From: Bdellovibrio sp. KM01
GTDB lineage: Bacteria > Bdellovibrionota > Bdellovibrionia > Bdellovibrionales > Bdellovibrionaceae
Assembly (NCBI RefSeq): GCF_013752535.1
Contig: NZ_CP058348.1
Span: 558,001 to 622,000 of the forward strand
DNA: 64,000 nt
Reading direction: 5' to 3'
The position numbers were made by a program, and so were the translations under genes. Positions 25,493 to 35,492 of this stretch are shown here, piece by piece (position 1 is the first letter of the stretch; each line of letters starts with the position of its first letter). The notes under the pieces were generated by a model. It saw only the letters and a list, made by a program, of their open reading frames with translations, did no database searches and had not been told where the DNA came from.

Positions 25493-26401
25493 TTATGCGT
25501 TTTCTGTAGAATTAGCCCAGTAACCAACCCATTCGTCTTTTTCAAGACGACGAACAACCTCAAGGTTTGTTCCTTCAAAGAATTTTTCAAAGAAGTGGTT
25601 GTCACGCTCTTCCAAAATACCCGTCAGCAAAATGTGACCGCCAGGTTTTAGAACGCGCAAAAGATCTTTTTTGATATTGATCAAGACGCCGTCGATGATG
25701 TTTGCGACAACAACATCGTAAGGTCCGCGGATTTCATCCAATTGTGTTTCCGGGATATCGATTTGTGGCAGCTTATTCAATTTCACATTGTCACGAGCTA
25801 CGCGACGAGCTTCGGGATCGATTTCGATACCTGTTACCAAGCCCATGCCGCTCATTTGTGCAAGCATCGCCAGGATCGCAGTACCCGTGCCGACATCAAG
25901 CAATGCCCAGTCAGCCAGATTCGCTTTGTGTTTTTCTGCCAATTTGTTGATGAAGAAAGCCATCATCTGGGTTGTCGCGTGAGTACCAGTACCGAACGCC
26001 ATTCCTGGATCGATATAGATCGCATGTTTACATTCAGGTGGGGGAGTCAACCAAGACGGCACAACCCAGAAATCACCGATCAAGCGGAAAGGTACGAATC
26101 CTTTTTTCCACTCTTCTAACCAGTCTTTGTTTTCTTCTTCAAAGATTTGCCATTTGATCATGGCGCTGAATTCAGTCAGGCCTTTGAAGAAATCTTGATC
26201 AGGATTCTGTGGGAAGAATACGTCCAACTCGTGAGTCGGAACGTTTACCAGGGTCGGATCGTAAGTAAGATCGGGTTGGGTGAAGACCAAAGCTTCGGTG
26301 ACGCCCGAGGCGCCACAACTGAAACTGTGTGTAGTAATAACGTCTTCAAGATCTGCAGGAACCTGGCTTAGGCGAACACGGAAATATTTATTGTCACTCA
26401 T
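25493..26401 (-). CDS. prmA: Ribosomal protein L11 methyltransferase PrmA
   Basis: PrmA trimethylates ribosomal protein L11. The 302-residue protein has an N-terminal substrate domain (to about 90), WKKGFVPFRL and a methyltransferase fold with IDPGMAFGTGTHATTQ, LLDVGTGTAILA, GIEIDPEARRVA and VVANIIDGVL. The ATG at 26401 overlaps the end of the upstream gene by eight bases; earlier in-frame starts lie inside that gene. It begins the ribosome-modification part of the operon. Confidence 0.95.
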   Translation of the reverse strand: MSDNKYFRVRLSQVPADLEDVITTHSFSCGASGVTEALVFTQPDLTYDPTLVNVPTHELDVFFPQNPDQDFFKGLTEFSAMIKWQIFEEENKDWLEEWKKGFVPFRLIGDFWVVPSWLTPPPECKHAIYIDPGMAFGTGTHATTQMMAFFINKLAEKHKANLADWALLDVGTGTAILAMLAQMSGMGLVTGIEIDPEARRVARDNVKLNKLPQIDIPETQLDEIRGPYDVVVANIIDGVLINIKKDLLRVLKPGGHILLTGILEERDNHFFEKFFEGTNLEVVRRLEKDEWVGYWANSTENA

Positions 26402-27077
26402 GCCCTGAGTTGTTACCAGAATCCGCCACTTTTTCAAGCTTTTCCCCTGTATTAACCGGAGCTTGAGCAAGGGCCTTTTCTGGTGCAGTCAATGCCATAG
26501 GAGCCTGTAATTCCTTCGCAGCTGGAGCTGCTGGGGCAGTCGCTAGGCCGACAGGCGCGGCAGCAGGAGCGGTTACCGCTACGGCCACCGTCGTCATTGT
26601 AGCTGATTGAACGGGAGGGACTTCAGCTACTTTTTTTCTTTTAGGTTTCGAATTGTCAATAAAGGAACCACGGGTTTCAATACGATCCCCGGTCATAATT
26701 CCCACTTGCTCAAGCATCGGAAGGTCATCTCTGGAAAGCAAAGTGAATTCACGAGCCACAGCAACTTTGTCGTAAATAGCGATGATTTTTAGCTGGCCCA
26801 CAGGCACCAGGATTTCGCCAACAGCATTTGCCCCTGAGGCATCGCGCACATTGATTTTGCGAACAGCGGTGACGACCATGTTTTTCTTAAGGCCCGAGCT
26901 TGCATCGGCGGCTATGTAAAAATCTTTGTAAGGCTCTTCATCATTGGCCAAGGTGATATTGCGACGAACATCAACGATTGTCAGTGAAGCACTGGCTGCG
27001 CGAGCAGGTGCTGTGTGAAGCAGGCTAGAGAGTAGTAAAGCTAGCAACATAATTGAACCCTTCCATGGTTTCTTCAT
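26394..27077 (-). CDS. Exported protein of unknown function, Ala/Pro-rich tail
   Basis: This is a 227-residue protein with a signal peptide (cleavage after ARA, about residue 27). Residues 28-140 look like two small beta-rich units with repeated V-x-V-x-A-x-R patterns (MVVTAVRKINVRD, VPVGQLKIIAIYDKVAVARE, IMTGDRIETRG), reminiscent of OB/SH3-like domains in flagellar-assembly and surface proteins. The C-terminal 75 residues are Ala/Pro/Val-rich and probably unstructured. No family was assigned. It overlaps prmA by eight bases, so it probably leads that operon. Confidence 0.75.
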   Translation of the reverse strand: MKKPWKGSIMLLALLLSSLLHTAPARAASASLTIVDVRRNITLANDEEPYKDFYIAADASSGLKKNMVVTAVRKINVRDASGANAVGEILVPVGQLKIIAIYDKVAVAREFTLLSRDDLPMLEQVGIMTGDRIETRGSFIDNSKPKRKKVAEVPPVQSATMTTVAVAVTAPAAAPVGLATAPAAPAAKELQAPMALTAPEKALAQAPVNTGEKLEKVADSGNNSGHE

Positions 27078-27149
27078 GGCTTATCGGGCGTCTTATTTTG
27101 AAACTTAAATGAGCTTGCGAGAGCTGGACTAACTGCCAGCAAAGCGAAG

Positions 27150-27419
27150 CTATTGAGAAACGATGGCACCTTGAATGGACGAGTATACTTTGTATTTACC
27201 CGTATCAGTTGTCTGCTCGATTTCAGAAAGATAGTTACCCACGGAGCTTTGCACTTTATAACCGGAAGCCGTTGAACCGTCCTGAGTAGAACCAGAGACC
27301 AGACCCGTAGCTTTAGATGGGGCCTTTGCCGAAATGACAGCATTCAAGTCTTCAAGAGAAGCTTCCAATGAACAACCAGAAGCCATCACCATCACGGCAA
27401 GCAACACCAGCTTTTTCAT
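27150..27419 (-). CDS. Small lipoprotein downstream of the fibre genes
   Basis: This is an 89-residue protein with signal peptide and lipobox MASGC (Cys 16). The mature part is short, Ser/Thr/Ala-rich, and ends in YKVYSSIQGAIVSQ; KVQSS-V-G and KVYSS-I-Q-G look like a twice-used motif. A strong AAGGAGG lies before the ATG. It follows two fibre genes on the same strand after 114 bases, so it may be co-expressed. The function is unknown. Confidence 0.75.
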   Translation of the reverse strand: MKKLVLLAVMVMASGCSLEASLEDLNAVISAKAPSKATGLVSGSTQDGSTASGYKVQSSVGNYLSEIEQTTDTGKYKVYSSIQGAIVSQ

Positions 27420-27533
27420 TTCAAACCTCCTTAAAAAACGAACTGTCTTAAATACTTATCGGAGTTTTCCAGCGGATCATTAAGCAATCTCATTCTGAGA
27501 CAAATCAAGTCTAACTAATGATGTTTCCTAGAG

Positions 27534-30500
27534 TTATTTCGCGGCTGCTTTTTCCAAAGCATTCAAGCGCTGTTCGAGCGCGCGCAGTCGAGACTCTTGG
27601 GATTGCTCGTTGTTTTTCAATCGAGAATTCTCTTCTTTCAAAGATGCGATTTCGCGATTCTGTTTTTCTAATTCAGAGTGAATTCCTTGTGAATCCGCAG
27701 CCCATTTTGCATGAAGCTCTTTTACGGCCTCAATGAGGGGGCCTATTAACATCGAGTATGCCACCGATTTAATTCCAGTGTTGTGATCTTCGCTGACGGC
27801 CTCTGGGAAAATCTTTTCGACTTCTTGGGCGATGACTCCCAACTCCCGACGGTCGCTCAAGTTAATTTCCGGATGAACACTGTGATTCCATTGATAGCTG
27901 ACGCCACGCAAGTTTTCGATTTTCTCTAGGGCATCGGGTATAGTGTAGACCTCTTTTTTTAGGCGGCTATCAGATAAGTTGTTATAGGCTGAAGTGCCGG
28001 CCACTGAGCCATTGACGTGTAAAGTGTAAGAGGGAAGAACCACGCCAATACCGATTCGTCCATTGTCGTTCATGTACATCACATCACGATAAAGAGAACC
28101 TTGAGTAGCATCATGAACGCGGAACCAATAGCCACCTCCATAGGTTTTCCCGGCGGTGTTGTCGGCAACTATCGTATCATTCAATTCTTGACCTAATCGC
28201 AGATGTGAAAAATTCGATCCGCTATTTACTATAATGTTGCCGCGAACTTCCAGTACTTCATTCGGAGTGGTAGTGCCGATACCCACGAAGCCTTCAGAAG
28301 TGATGCGCATTCTTTCTGCTTCAGTTTGACTTAACTTTGGAACTGTTACGAAGGTTAAGTGTCCTCCACCAGCGGTGTTTGTGAAGTTTTCGGCAGCATA
28401 AGCGCGAATACCAGCTGAATTGGCGTTGGTGTAGGCCCCTGTTTGGTCGGTGCCATTGAAATTAATTTGGCCGAGTGGATTGTTGATCAGTGTTTGCGAT
28501 GAAGCCACGCCCATCGCTCCGTTTGAAGTACTCATGGTAATTCCGGCGCCCAGTCCAGTGGTGCCATCCGTACGATGCAATTTGATGCTAGAGTTCGCCC
28601 AAACATTTCCTGAGATAGTTAACGGATACGTTGGACTGGAAGTTCCGATCCCAACGTAACCGTTAAAGTAATTCTTGGCGGCCGCATCCATTTGGTAAAT
28701 ACCATATCTGTTCGTGACTGTCGCGCCGGTGCCACGACTGCCTAAGTAGATATCGTACATGTCGGTGATCGTACCTGTCGCTGTGTACGGATTAACTAAC
28801 AGCCCAATTGCGGTATTGGTTACGGGAGTGTTTGCTGGTATGGCGTTTTCGTGTCCGTATGTAATGGTGATGCCTCTCATAGAGTTCACCGTTCCGTTGT
28901 CGGTACTGCCTGTATAACGATTGCGGGCGGCATTGACCCACAAAGCATCAGAGCTTGAATTGACTGTTACACCCGCTGGCACATTGAATGAAAGGCCTGC
29001 GGATACTGCTTGAGAAGCCAGCGTAGAGTTTGCTGCAGGTGTAACCCGCATCCAGCTGCCGAAAGAACCAAAAGTGCCTGAAGTGGCAGTGTTGTTATAA
29101 AGTGAATTGCTATAAGTATTGGTTTCAATTGAATTGAAATCAGTGGGGAAAGTTGATTTATCTCCGAACAATGCGCCACCGAAAACAGTGAGTGGAGATG
29201 TTGGCGAAGTTGTGCCTATGCCAACTTTACCGGGTTCAGTTATATGAAAATTTGGTGTGTACCCTTTGTGACCCAGGCTTAAACGGCGTTGAGTAGAATC
29301 AGATGAGTTATAATTGTATTCGATGATACCAGCTTGATAATTTGAATAAGCTTTTCCAACGATGATGTTTGTTTTGCTATAGGTATCTCCGATATTTGGA
29401 GAGGTCGCCGCAAAAGTGGTCAGTCCTGAAATTGAGGCGTTGGTATTTTCTAACAAGACCAGTGGTGCTGCACCATTTGGGAGCAAATTGCTTACGTGCA
29501 GAATTGAAGTGGGAGAACTCGTACCCAAGCCCACGTTACTAGATGAAGTATAAAGCGGCGAATTTGCCAGTGTTGAGGCCGCATTATAATAAGGAAGGTA
29601 GCCGGCTGTTCCAGGTCCCGAAATAGTTCCGCTGGGTAAATCCGTCGAAGCGAGAGCGCGGAAAGTAGGCGCTGCTGTACCGGAAGTCGGACCGGCAAAG
29701 ATCAATCCTGCGGCTTGATTTGAAAAGTTTGCTCCGCTGACTAAGATATCCGCGCAGACAAAGGTATCGGTCAAGGTTTGCCATACCAGCGTTTGTGAGT
29801 TCGTACAGTTATTTGGAATTTGCGTTAAACCCGCGACCGATTTCAAATCCGTAAAGTTAAAATAGGATGCTGACCAGTTTGTAGTATTCCAACGAAGCAC
29901 CTGAGCATTTCCAGACCCTGATGAAATGGAAATTGCGGGAGTTGTTCCACCCGTTGCCACCGACAGGGGAGCCGTCGCCGTCACATTTGTCACAGTACCC
30001 GCATTGGGTGTGATCCATTTAAGGCCCGCTGTTTGTGAGCTATCCGAAGAAAGAACTTGTCCATCAGTTCCCGCTGGCAACCGAACATTGTTCGAGCTAT
30101 CACGAGTTAGCAAATCACCTTTTGAGCTGAGAGGGCTTAAAGCGTTGAATCCCGCAGTTGCTGAAGACTGCCCGGTGCCACCTTTGGCGATGGGTACCAC
30201 TGCTGAAAGTCCTGCAGGATTTAGATTTGTCAGTGCAGAACCATCAACTGCTGGCAGTTTTGAAGTCCCATCTAACTGCACAATTTGACCGGGGCCTGTT
30301 CCAACATCTGCACTTATTGTGACGGTGCCAGAGCTGCCACCACCCGTAAGACCCGTTCCTGCGGAGACGCCTGATAAAGTACCACCGCCTCCACCAGAGG
30401 CGCCCAATAGATCCCATGTCGTACCGTTATCGCGATAGATTTCTTTGGTATCAGTCGAGATATATAAATTGCCAGCAGTACCCGCTGATTTGGAAGCATT

Positions 30501-31550
30501 CAATCCGGATTTTATTCCGGGAGTGCCACCTTGATTGCGAACTGCATCCGTAATCCCGTAACCACTTAATGTGTTTGGTACACCAGTCGTGATTTTTGAA
30601 TAATCCAACGAGGGAATATCTGCGGGAGAAAGAGTGGCGACACCGCTTGTAACTCGGCCCTGAATATCAGTCGTTACTTTATAGTAAGTTCCGGCAGTTC
30701 CCACATTGTCCAAGGTAAGCACCGGAGTCGTAGTTCCATTTGAAACAGTGATTTGACCTGCAGTTCCGGTGACAGATGTAACTGTGCCACTTCCGCCAGC
30801 AGAGATTGTTGCGGGAGCCCATTTACTGCCGTCGAACTTTAGCACTTGTCCAGTTGTCGGTGCCGTCGTGTCGATCGCGACGCCTTTAATTTTGTCTACC
30901 GACGTTGCTGTAGAGGATCCATTCACATCACCAACTAATGTCAGAGAGGAAATGCTGGTGCATGCGAGCACCGAACCATTCCAAGAAAGAAAGCTATTGG
31001 CACCACAAGTAGGAATGCTGGCTTTCAAAATGAAATCACTGACAGATTTACCATTCAAAGATTGGGCTGTATCGGCACCGGAAGCATATGCCGCATAAGG
31101 AACGGAACGGATTTCCGTATCAGGGGTGATTAACTGCCAACCGGTACCATCATGAAACTGCACTCGAAGCAGCCGCGAATGATTTATTGAGGGTGTATAT
31201 GAACTCGCTACGTTATTGCTCGCATCTCCACAATCCAAATCTTGGGAGTTATCAAAAATGCTTAAAAGAGTTTTCGTCGGGGAGGCTGGGAATAGTTTGC
31301 TGCCAGTTCCAATCGGAACATCAAAGATACCATTGGAGTTTGTCATATTCACGCCGGATTTTTGTTCGCGATAGATAACGCAATTTCCGGAGGGATTGGT
31401 GATTTCAAAAAGAAAGCTGACGTTGGCCGCTTCAAATGCGGTGCCATCAGGTCGAACGATTCGTCCTTGATACGAAAGCGAATTCGGCACAGCCATGGCC
31501 AAGTCCGCAAGCAATAGTAATGACAGAAGATACGTTCCATGTTTCATCAT
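27534..31550 (-). CDS. Giant fibre protein with C-terminal S74 chaperone domain (MAT-like), copy 1
   Basis: This is a 1338-residue protein. A signal peptide is followed by a conserved head domain (about 22-160: SYQGRIVRPDGT, YREQKSGVN, VPIGTG, LLRVQFHDGTGW), then repetitive Gly/Thr/Ser-rich shaft segments (GLTGGG, KGGTGQSS, SSPTSxLxVxG, GIGTTSP) as in trimeric phage-type fibres, then the S74 intramolecular chaperone with SDSRLKKE near residue 1195 (Ser and Lys of the autocleavage dyad), IAQEVEKIFPEAV, and a C-terminal coiled coil. This is the layout of the Bdellovibrio mosaic adhesive trimer proteins that contact prey. It is 21 bases from its upstream paralogue. Confidence 0.9.
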   Translation of the reverse strand: MMKHGTYLLSLLLLADLAMAVPNSLSYQGRIVRPDGTAFEAANVSFLFEITNPSGNCVIYREQKSGVNMTNSNGIFDVPIGTGSKLFPASPTKTLLSIFDNSQDLDCGDASNNVASSYTPSINHSRLLRVQFHDGTGWQLITPDTEIRSVPYAAYASGADTAQSLNGKSVSDFILKASIPTCGANSFLSWNGSVLACTSISSLTLVGDVNGSSTATSVDKIKGVAIDTTAPTTGQVLKFDGSKWAPATISAGGSGTVTSVTGTAGQITVSNGTTTPVLTLDNVGTAGTYYKVTTDIQGRVTSGVATLSPADIPSLDYSKITTGVPNTLSGYGITDAVRNQGGTPGIKSGLNASKSAGTAGNLYISTDTKEIYRDNGTTWDLLGASGGGGGTLSGVSAGTGLTGGGSSGTVTISADVGTGPGQIVQLDGTSKLPAVDGSALTNLNPAGLSAVVPIAKGGTGQSSATAGFNALSPLSSKGDLLTRDSSNNVRLPAGTDGQVLSSDSSQTAGLKWITPNAGTVTNVTATAPLSVATGGTTPAISISSGSGNAQVLRWNTTNWSASYFNFTDLKSVAGLTQIPNNCTNSQTLVWQTLTDTFVCADILVSGANFSNQAAGLIFAGPTSGTAAPTFRALASTDLPSGTISGPGTAGYLPYYNAASTLANSPLYTSSSNVGLGTSSPTSILHVSNLLPNGAAPLVLLENTNASISGLTTFAATSPNIGDTYSKTNIIVGKAYSNYQAGIIEYNYNSSDSTQRRLSLGHKGYTPNFHITEPGKVGIGTTSPTSPLTVFGGALFGDKSTFPTDFNSIETNTYSNSLYNNTATSGTFGSFGSWMRVTPAANSTLASQAVSAGLSFNVPAGVTVNSSSDALWVNAARNRYTGSTDNGTVNSMRGITITYGHENAIPANTPVTNTAIGLLVNPYTATGTITDMYDIYLGSRGTGATVTNRYGIYQMDAAAKNYFNGYVGIGTSSPTYPLTISGNVWANSSIKLHRTDGTTGLGAGITMSTSNGAMGVASSQTLINNPLGQINFNGTDQTGAYTNANSAGIRAYAAENFTNTAGGGHLTFVTVPKLSQTEAERMRITSEGFVGIGTTTPNEVLEVRGNIIVNSGSNFSHLRLGQELNDTIVADNTAGKTYGGGYWFRVHDATQGSLYRDVMYMNDNGRIGIGVVLPSYTLHVNGSVAGTSAYNNLSDSRLKKEVYTIPDALEKIENLRGVSYQWNHSVHPEINLSDRRELGVIAQEVEKIFPEAVSEDHNTGIKSVAYSMLIGPLIEAVKELHAKWAADSQGIHSELEKQNREIASLKEENSRLKNNEQSQESRLRALEQRLNALEKAAAK

Positions 31551-31571
31551 CTTTTAATCTCATCGGCAGAA

Positions 31572-34500
31572 TTAATGGCACATCGTATGATCCGGATCAT
31601 GTTTGCAGATCCAGTTTTTTATGTCTTGGTGCTCTTTTTGTAGCTTCTTGTTTTCTTCTTTTAAGATCTGATTTTCACTCTCGATAGAGGCGATTTTTCT
31701 GTCTTGTTCAGAGATCTTTTCATGAATGATTTGTGAGTCATCAAACCATCTGTGATAAAGATCTTTAACTGCATTCACGACGGCCCAGTGAATCGGATCG
31801 ACGTTCAATTCCAAATACCCATCAGAACGTTTTGTCACAGCATCGGGAATTACTTTTTGAACTTCTTGTGCGATGAAACCAGTTTTCTGATAATCAGAAG
31901 GTAGTTTCAAAGGATTGTCTTTTTTGTAAGAATAGCGAACCGTATGAAGTTGCAAAACTTCGTTCAGACCGTATTCGTAGTCTCCGTGGATATCTTTAAG
32001 TCGAGCATCGGAGGCATTTGTCCAAGCTGTCCCTGTCGACAGGCCTGCCGTGCCGATGACATGCAATTTATAGGATGGCGTGACCGTTCCGATCCCAACA
32101 TTTCCATCGTTTTGAATCGTCATTTTCGTAGAAGTGGGGCTGCCGACAGAAAAATACAGAATACCTGCTGACCCTGTCCCGGCGTTGATACGAGCTTTCT
32201 CTGAGTTATCACTATTAAACCAGACTATATCTCCGGAATCATAGACGCTGGCTGTAGATGCTTTCATCGCGATGTTGGCTCCGGCATTTGCAATAATAGA
32301 ACCATTAACGTCCAAAGTTGAAGTCGGGGTCGTTGTACCTATGCCCACATAGCCATTAGCAGCGATGCGCATTCTTTCCGCTATGGAGGCACCACTATTA
32401 GTTAAAAAACGCATGTTAGTGGGTGTATCACCCGAAGCCCAATTGTCTTCGGCCACAGCCTGAATGCTAGCGCCCGAACCCACAGTTGTGGAAGTAGACC
32501 AACCACGGAAGTTATAGCTGCCTAACAAATCATTTACCAGAAGAGGAGTGGGCGACGCTTCGGTGCCACGCCCGCGGGTTAATATAATTCCGGGCGTGTA
32601 CGTGGCATGGTAAGTATGAATGTTCAGGTCGTCATAGGTATCAGCACTTTTGTTGTCAGCCACGATATTCAAAGCCGACACTGGAGTCGAAGTATTGATG
32701 CCGACAAAACCTGTACCCTTTACAGTTAATAGTGGATTCGCACGTCTGGCAGTGCCGACGTTATAAGCTCCCGACGAAGCTTGGAAAACTGTACCTGTAG
32801 TTGTATCAGTCGCAACGACCAACCCTTGCTCTCCCGCCGAGGCAAATGATCCCGCCCATCCAGTCGCATCAGGTTGGTACCAATTTAGAGAGTTGTAAGT
32901 CATTCCAACGGCAAGGTCGCCATAATTGGTCGGAGTTGTACTTAAGCGGCCGGTAACTGAAGTTTGTCCGATAGCGATTTGATTCGTCGAAGTCACACGC
33001 AGGGCGGGCGTCGTCGCACCATTTGCCGCGAGATCAATCGGTGATGTCGTATTTGTAGCTAACAGCAGTCCATTCGATGCAGTCGAATTTGCTGCGACGA
33101 TAAATCTGTCTTGATAAGCAGCTACGGAATAATCACCAGGATAGGCAGCGAGCATACCGCTGACATCATTTCCCACTACCTGAAATCTTGCGCCGGCGCT
33201 GGTGTTGCCTGAAGCGATCAAGTTTTCAATGCGACCTTCAGTGATCGAGTTTTGATTTTTCTGAATATGGAAATTGTAAGTGGGAGTGATCCCAATACCA
33301 AATAGTCCTGCCGGTGTTATGGTTGCTGCAGAACTGCCACCAGCTTTCAGTGAAAAATTGTTCGCATCATTCGTACCTATAGTGGCCCCGGTGCCGAAGC
33401 TGTTACCGCCATTCAAGAAAACACCCGTTGCTCCCGTTGCCGGAAGATCTGATGAAGCCAATGAGCGGAATGTCGGTGCGGCACTTCCCGAAGTTGGACC
33501 AGCAAAAACCAAATTTGCAGATTGCGATCCAAAATTAGTTCCCGTCACGGCAATGGTTACGCAAGCGAAAGTGTCAGAACCTGACTGCCATACTAAGGTT
33601 TGCGTCGAAGTACAGTTGTTCGGAATCTGTTGCGTTCCTGCTGCTGATTTTAAATCAGCAAAATTAAAGTAAGAGGCAGCCCACGCACTCGTGTTCCAAC
33701 GCAGAACTTGCGCGGAGCCGGTTCCTGCAGAAATGGAGATCGCAGGAGTCGTTGTTCCGGTTGAAACAGCGAGTGGTGAGCTTGCAGTGACACTTGTTAC
33801 GGTGCCCGCATTTGGAGTGATCCATTTAAGTCCGCTGGCCTGGGCGCTGTCTGCAGAAAGAACTTGCCCATCAGTTCCCACCGCCAAGCGGATATTATTT
33901 GTACTGTCACGAGTATGAATGTCGCCTTTAGCAGTCAGCGGGCTTAGGGCATTGAAGCTTGCCAATGCCGTCGTTTGACCGGTGCCACCTTTAGTAAGGG
34001 GAACCACAGCTGAAAGCGCCGAAGGATTTAAGTTCGTTAAAGCCGATCCATCCACTGCCGGAAGTTTCGACGATGTATCTAATTGTACAATCTGACTGGC
34101 GCCCGTGCCCACATTCACATTCAAAGTCACAGCACCTGTGGTGCCGCCACCGGTAAGACCCGTTCCTGCCGTCACACCTGTAATCGTTCCGCCAGTTCCT
34201 GTTGCGGAACCAATTAAATCCCAGGTCGTGCCATTATCGCGATAGATCTCTTTGGTATCTGTGGAGATATAGATGTTACCCGCAGTTCCGGCAGCACCTT
34301 TAGTGGCGTTCGTTCCAGATTTAAAACCCAGTGTGCCACCATTGTTTTTCACAGCATCTGTAATTCCATAACCCAACAATGTTGTCGGAAGACTAGCCAG
34401 TTTGGAAAATGGAATTGTCCCAGAAATCTGGGAAGCCGTGATCGAAATGTCATAGCAATCAAATTTGTTAGCCGGGGAAACAAACACCAACGATTGTCCC

Positions 34501-35405
34501 GCGGTACAACTTGTCGGAAACATCGTCGCATTGATTTTATTTGCAAGCTGTGTGGAAAGACCCGAGATATCAGAAATCGCCAGTGTCGCTGGAACCCAGG
34601 AGCTTGTGCCATCATATCTTAAGACTTGGGCAAGCGTCGGTGCCGTTGCATCAACGGCAGTGCCTTGAATTTTAATGGCGTTTCCAAAACGAGTGTCGTT
34701 ACCGGCAGCCACAGTTCCTGCCGTCGTTCCAACATTGATGCCAATTGTTGGAATTGCAGGCGAACCACCTTTGGTAAGAGGCGACGAAACATTCACGTCA
34801 CTAACAGTTCCGGTACCACCAGAATCGTTCTGGCAGGCAAAGTTAGTTCCATCGAAAGTCAGATACTGACCGACGGCACAAGTGGCGATGGAGGATTTTA
34901 AAACAAAATCTCCGGCAACATTACTACCCAGGCGACCTGCAGAATAAGAGAAAGTAGAAAATGGGACCGAACGAATCGTGCTATATGGTGTAATTGCATT
35001 CCAGCCAACTCCATCATGAAATTGTACTTTCAAAAGTCGAACTTCAGTTTCAGACGGCGTATAGTTGCCTCCACCTTCACAAGGCAGCGAAACTGAATTT
35101 TTAAACGCATCGCGAATATCAGCAGTAGGACCCGTTGGGAAAAGGCGAGTACCAGAGCCAATTGGCACGTCAAACATGCCGCCCGAGCCTTGCATATCGA
35201 CGTTGTCTTTTTGCTCACGGTACAACACACAGTTGCCAGCAGCATTGGTGAAGGCGAAAGCGAAGCTGACATTATTATACTCGAGTGCCGTACCGTCAGG
35301 TTTGACGATTCGCCCCTGATAGACAAAAGAGTCAGGGGATGCCTGGGCGACGGACGCACCAATGGCTGCGATGAGTATGAGAAACAAAGACGACCAAAAT
35401 CTCAT
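31572..35405 (-). CDS. Giant fibre protein with C-terminal S74 chaperone domain (MAT-like), copy 2
   Basis: This is a 1277-residue paralogue of the next gene. The signal peptide ends AQA; the same head domain follows (YQGRIVKPDGTALEYNNVSF, YREQKDNVD, VPIGSGTRLFP), and a shared central block (GTGLTGGG, KGGTGQTTALASFNALSPL, LVFAGPTSGSAAPTFRSLAS). The distal shaft differs strongly from copy 1. The S74 domain has SDARLKD near 1134, GFIAQEVQKVIPDAV, and a coiled coil ending in a Cys-containing tail (NWICKHDPDHTMCH) that copy 1 lacks. Strong head likeness with a divergent tip suggests different receptor targets on one platform. Confidence 0.9.
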   Translation of the reverse strand: MRFWSSLFLILIAAIGASVAQASPDSFVYQGRIVKPDGTALEYNNVSFAFAFTNAAGNCVLYREQKDNVDMQGSGGMFDVPIGSGTRLFPTGPTADIRDAFKNSVSLPCEGGGNYTPSETEVRLLKVQFHDGVGWNAITPYSTIRSVPFSTFSYSAGRLGSNVAGDFVLKSSIATCAVGQYLTFDGTNFACQNDSGGTGTVSDVNVSSPLTKGGSPAIPTIGINVGTTAGTVAAGNDTRFGNAIKIQGTAVDATAPTLAQVLRYDGTSSWVPATLAISDISGLSTQLANKINATMFPTSCTAGQSLVFVSPANKFDCYDISITASQISGTIPFSKLASLPTTLLGYGITDAVKNNGGTLGFKSGTNATKGAAGTAGNIYISTDTKEIYRDNGTTWDLIGSATGTGGTITGVTAGTGLTGGGTTGAVTLNVNVGTGASQIVQLDTSSKLPAVDGSALTNLNPSALSAVVPLTKGGTGQTTALASFNALSPLTAKGDIHTRDSTNNIRLAVGTDGQVLSADSAQASGLKWITPNAGTVTSVTASSPLAVSTGTTTPAISISAGTGSAQVLRWNTSAWAASYFNFADLKSAAGTQQIPNNCTSTQTLVWQSGSDTFACVTIAVTGTNFGSQSANLVFAGPTSGSAAPTFRSLASSDLPATGATGVFLNGGNSFGTGATIGTNDANNFSLKAGGSSAATITPAGLFGIGITPTYNFHIQKNQNSITEGRIENLIASGNTSAGARFQVVGNDVSGMLAAYPGDYSVAAYQDRFIVAANSTASNGLLLATNTTSPIDLAANGATTPALRVTSTNQIAIGQTSVTGRLSTTPTNYGDLAVGMTYNSLNWYQPDATGWAGSFASAGEQGLVVATDTTTGTVFQASSGAYNVGTARRANPLLTVKGTGFVGINTSTPVSALNIVADNKSADTYDDLNIHTYHATYTPGIILTRGRGTEASPTPLLVNDLLGSYNFRGWSTSTTVGSGASIQAVAEDNWASGDTPTNMRFLTNSGASIAERMRIAANGYVGIGTTTPTSTLDVNGSIIANAGANIAMKASTASVYDSGDIVWFNSDNSEKARINAGTGSAGILYFSVGSPTSTKMTIQNDGNVGIGTVTPSYKLHVIGTAGLSTGTAWTNASDARLKDIHGDYEYGLNEVLQLHTVRYSYKKDNPLKLPSDYQKTGFIAQEVQKVIPDAVTKRSDGYLELNVDPIHWAVVNAVKDLYHRWFDDSQIIHEKISEQDRKIASIESENQILKEENKKLQKEHQDIKNWICKHDPDHTMCH

Positions 35406-35492
35406 GTGAGCCTATTCGGATTACTTACGGAATCCCGATAGGCTTTGAGACACTAAAACGAGTGATTATATCAATATGTTAACAATTATGGA

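Noticed and set aside
27534-35405. Several long antisense open frames inside the two fibre genes (for example near 29926-30288 and 33280-33672).
   Set aside because: They come from the Gly/Thr/Ser-rich repetitive codons of the fibres read on the other strand; no ribosome site or recognisable product.
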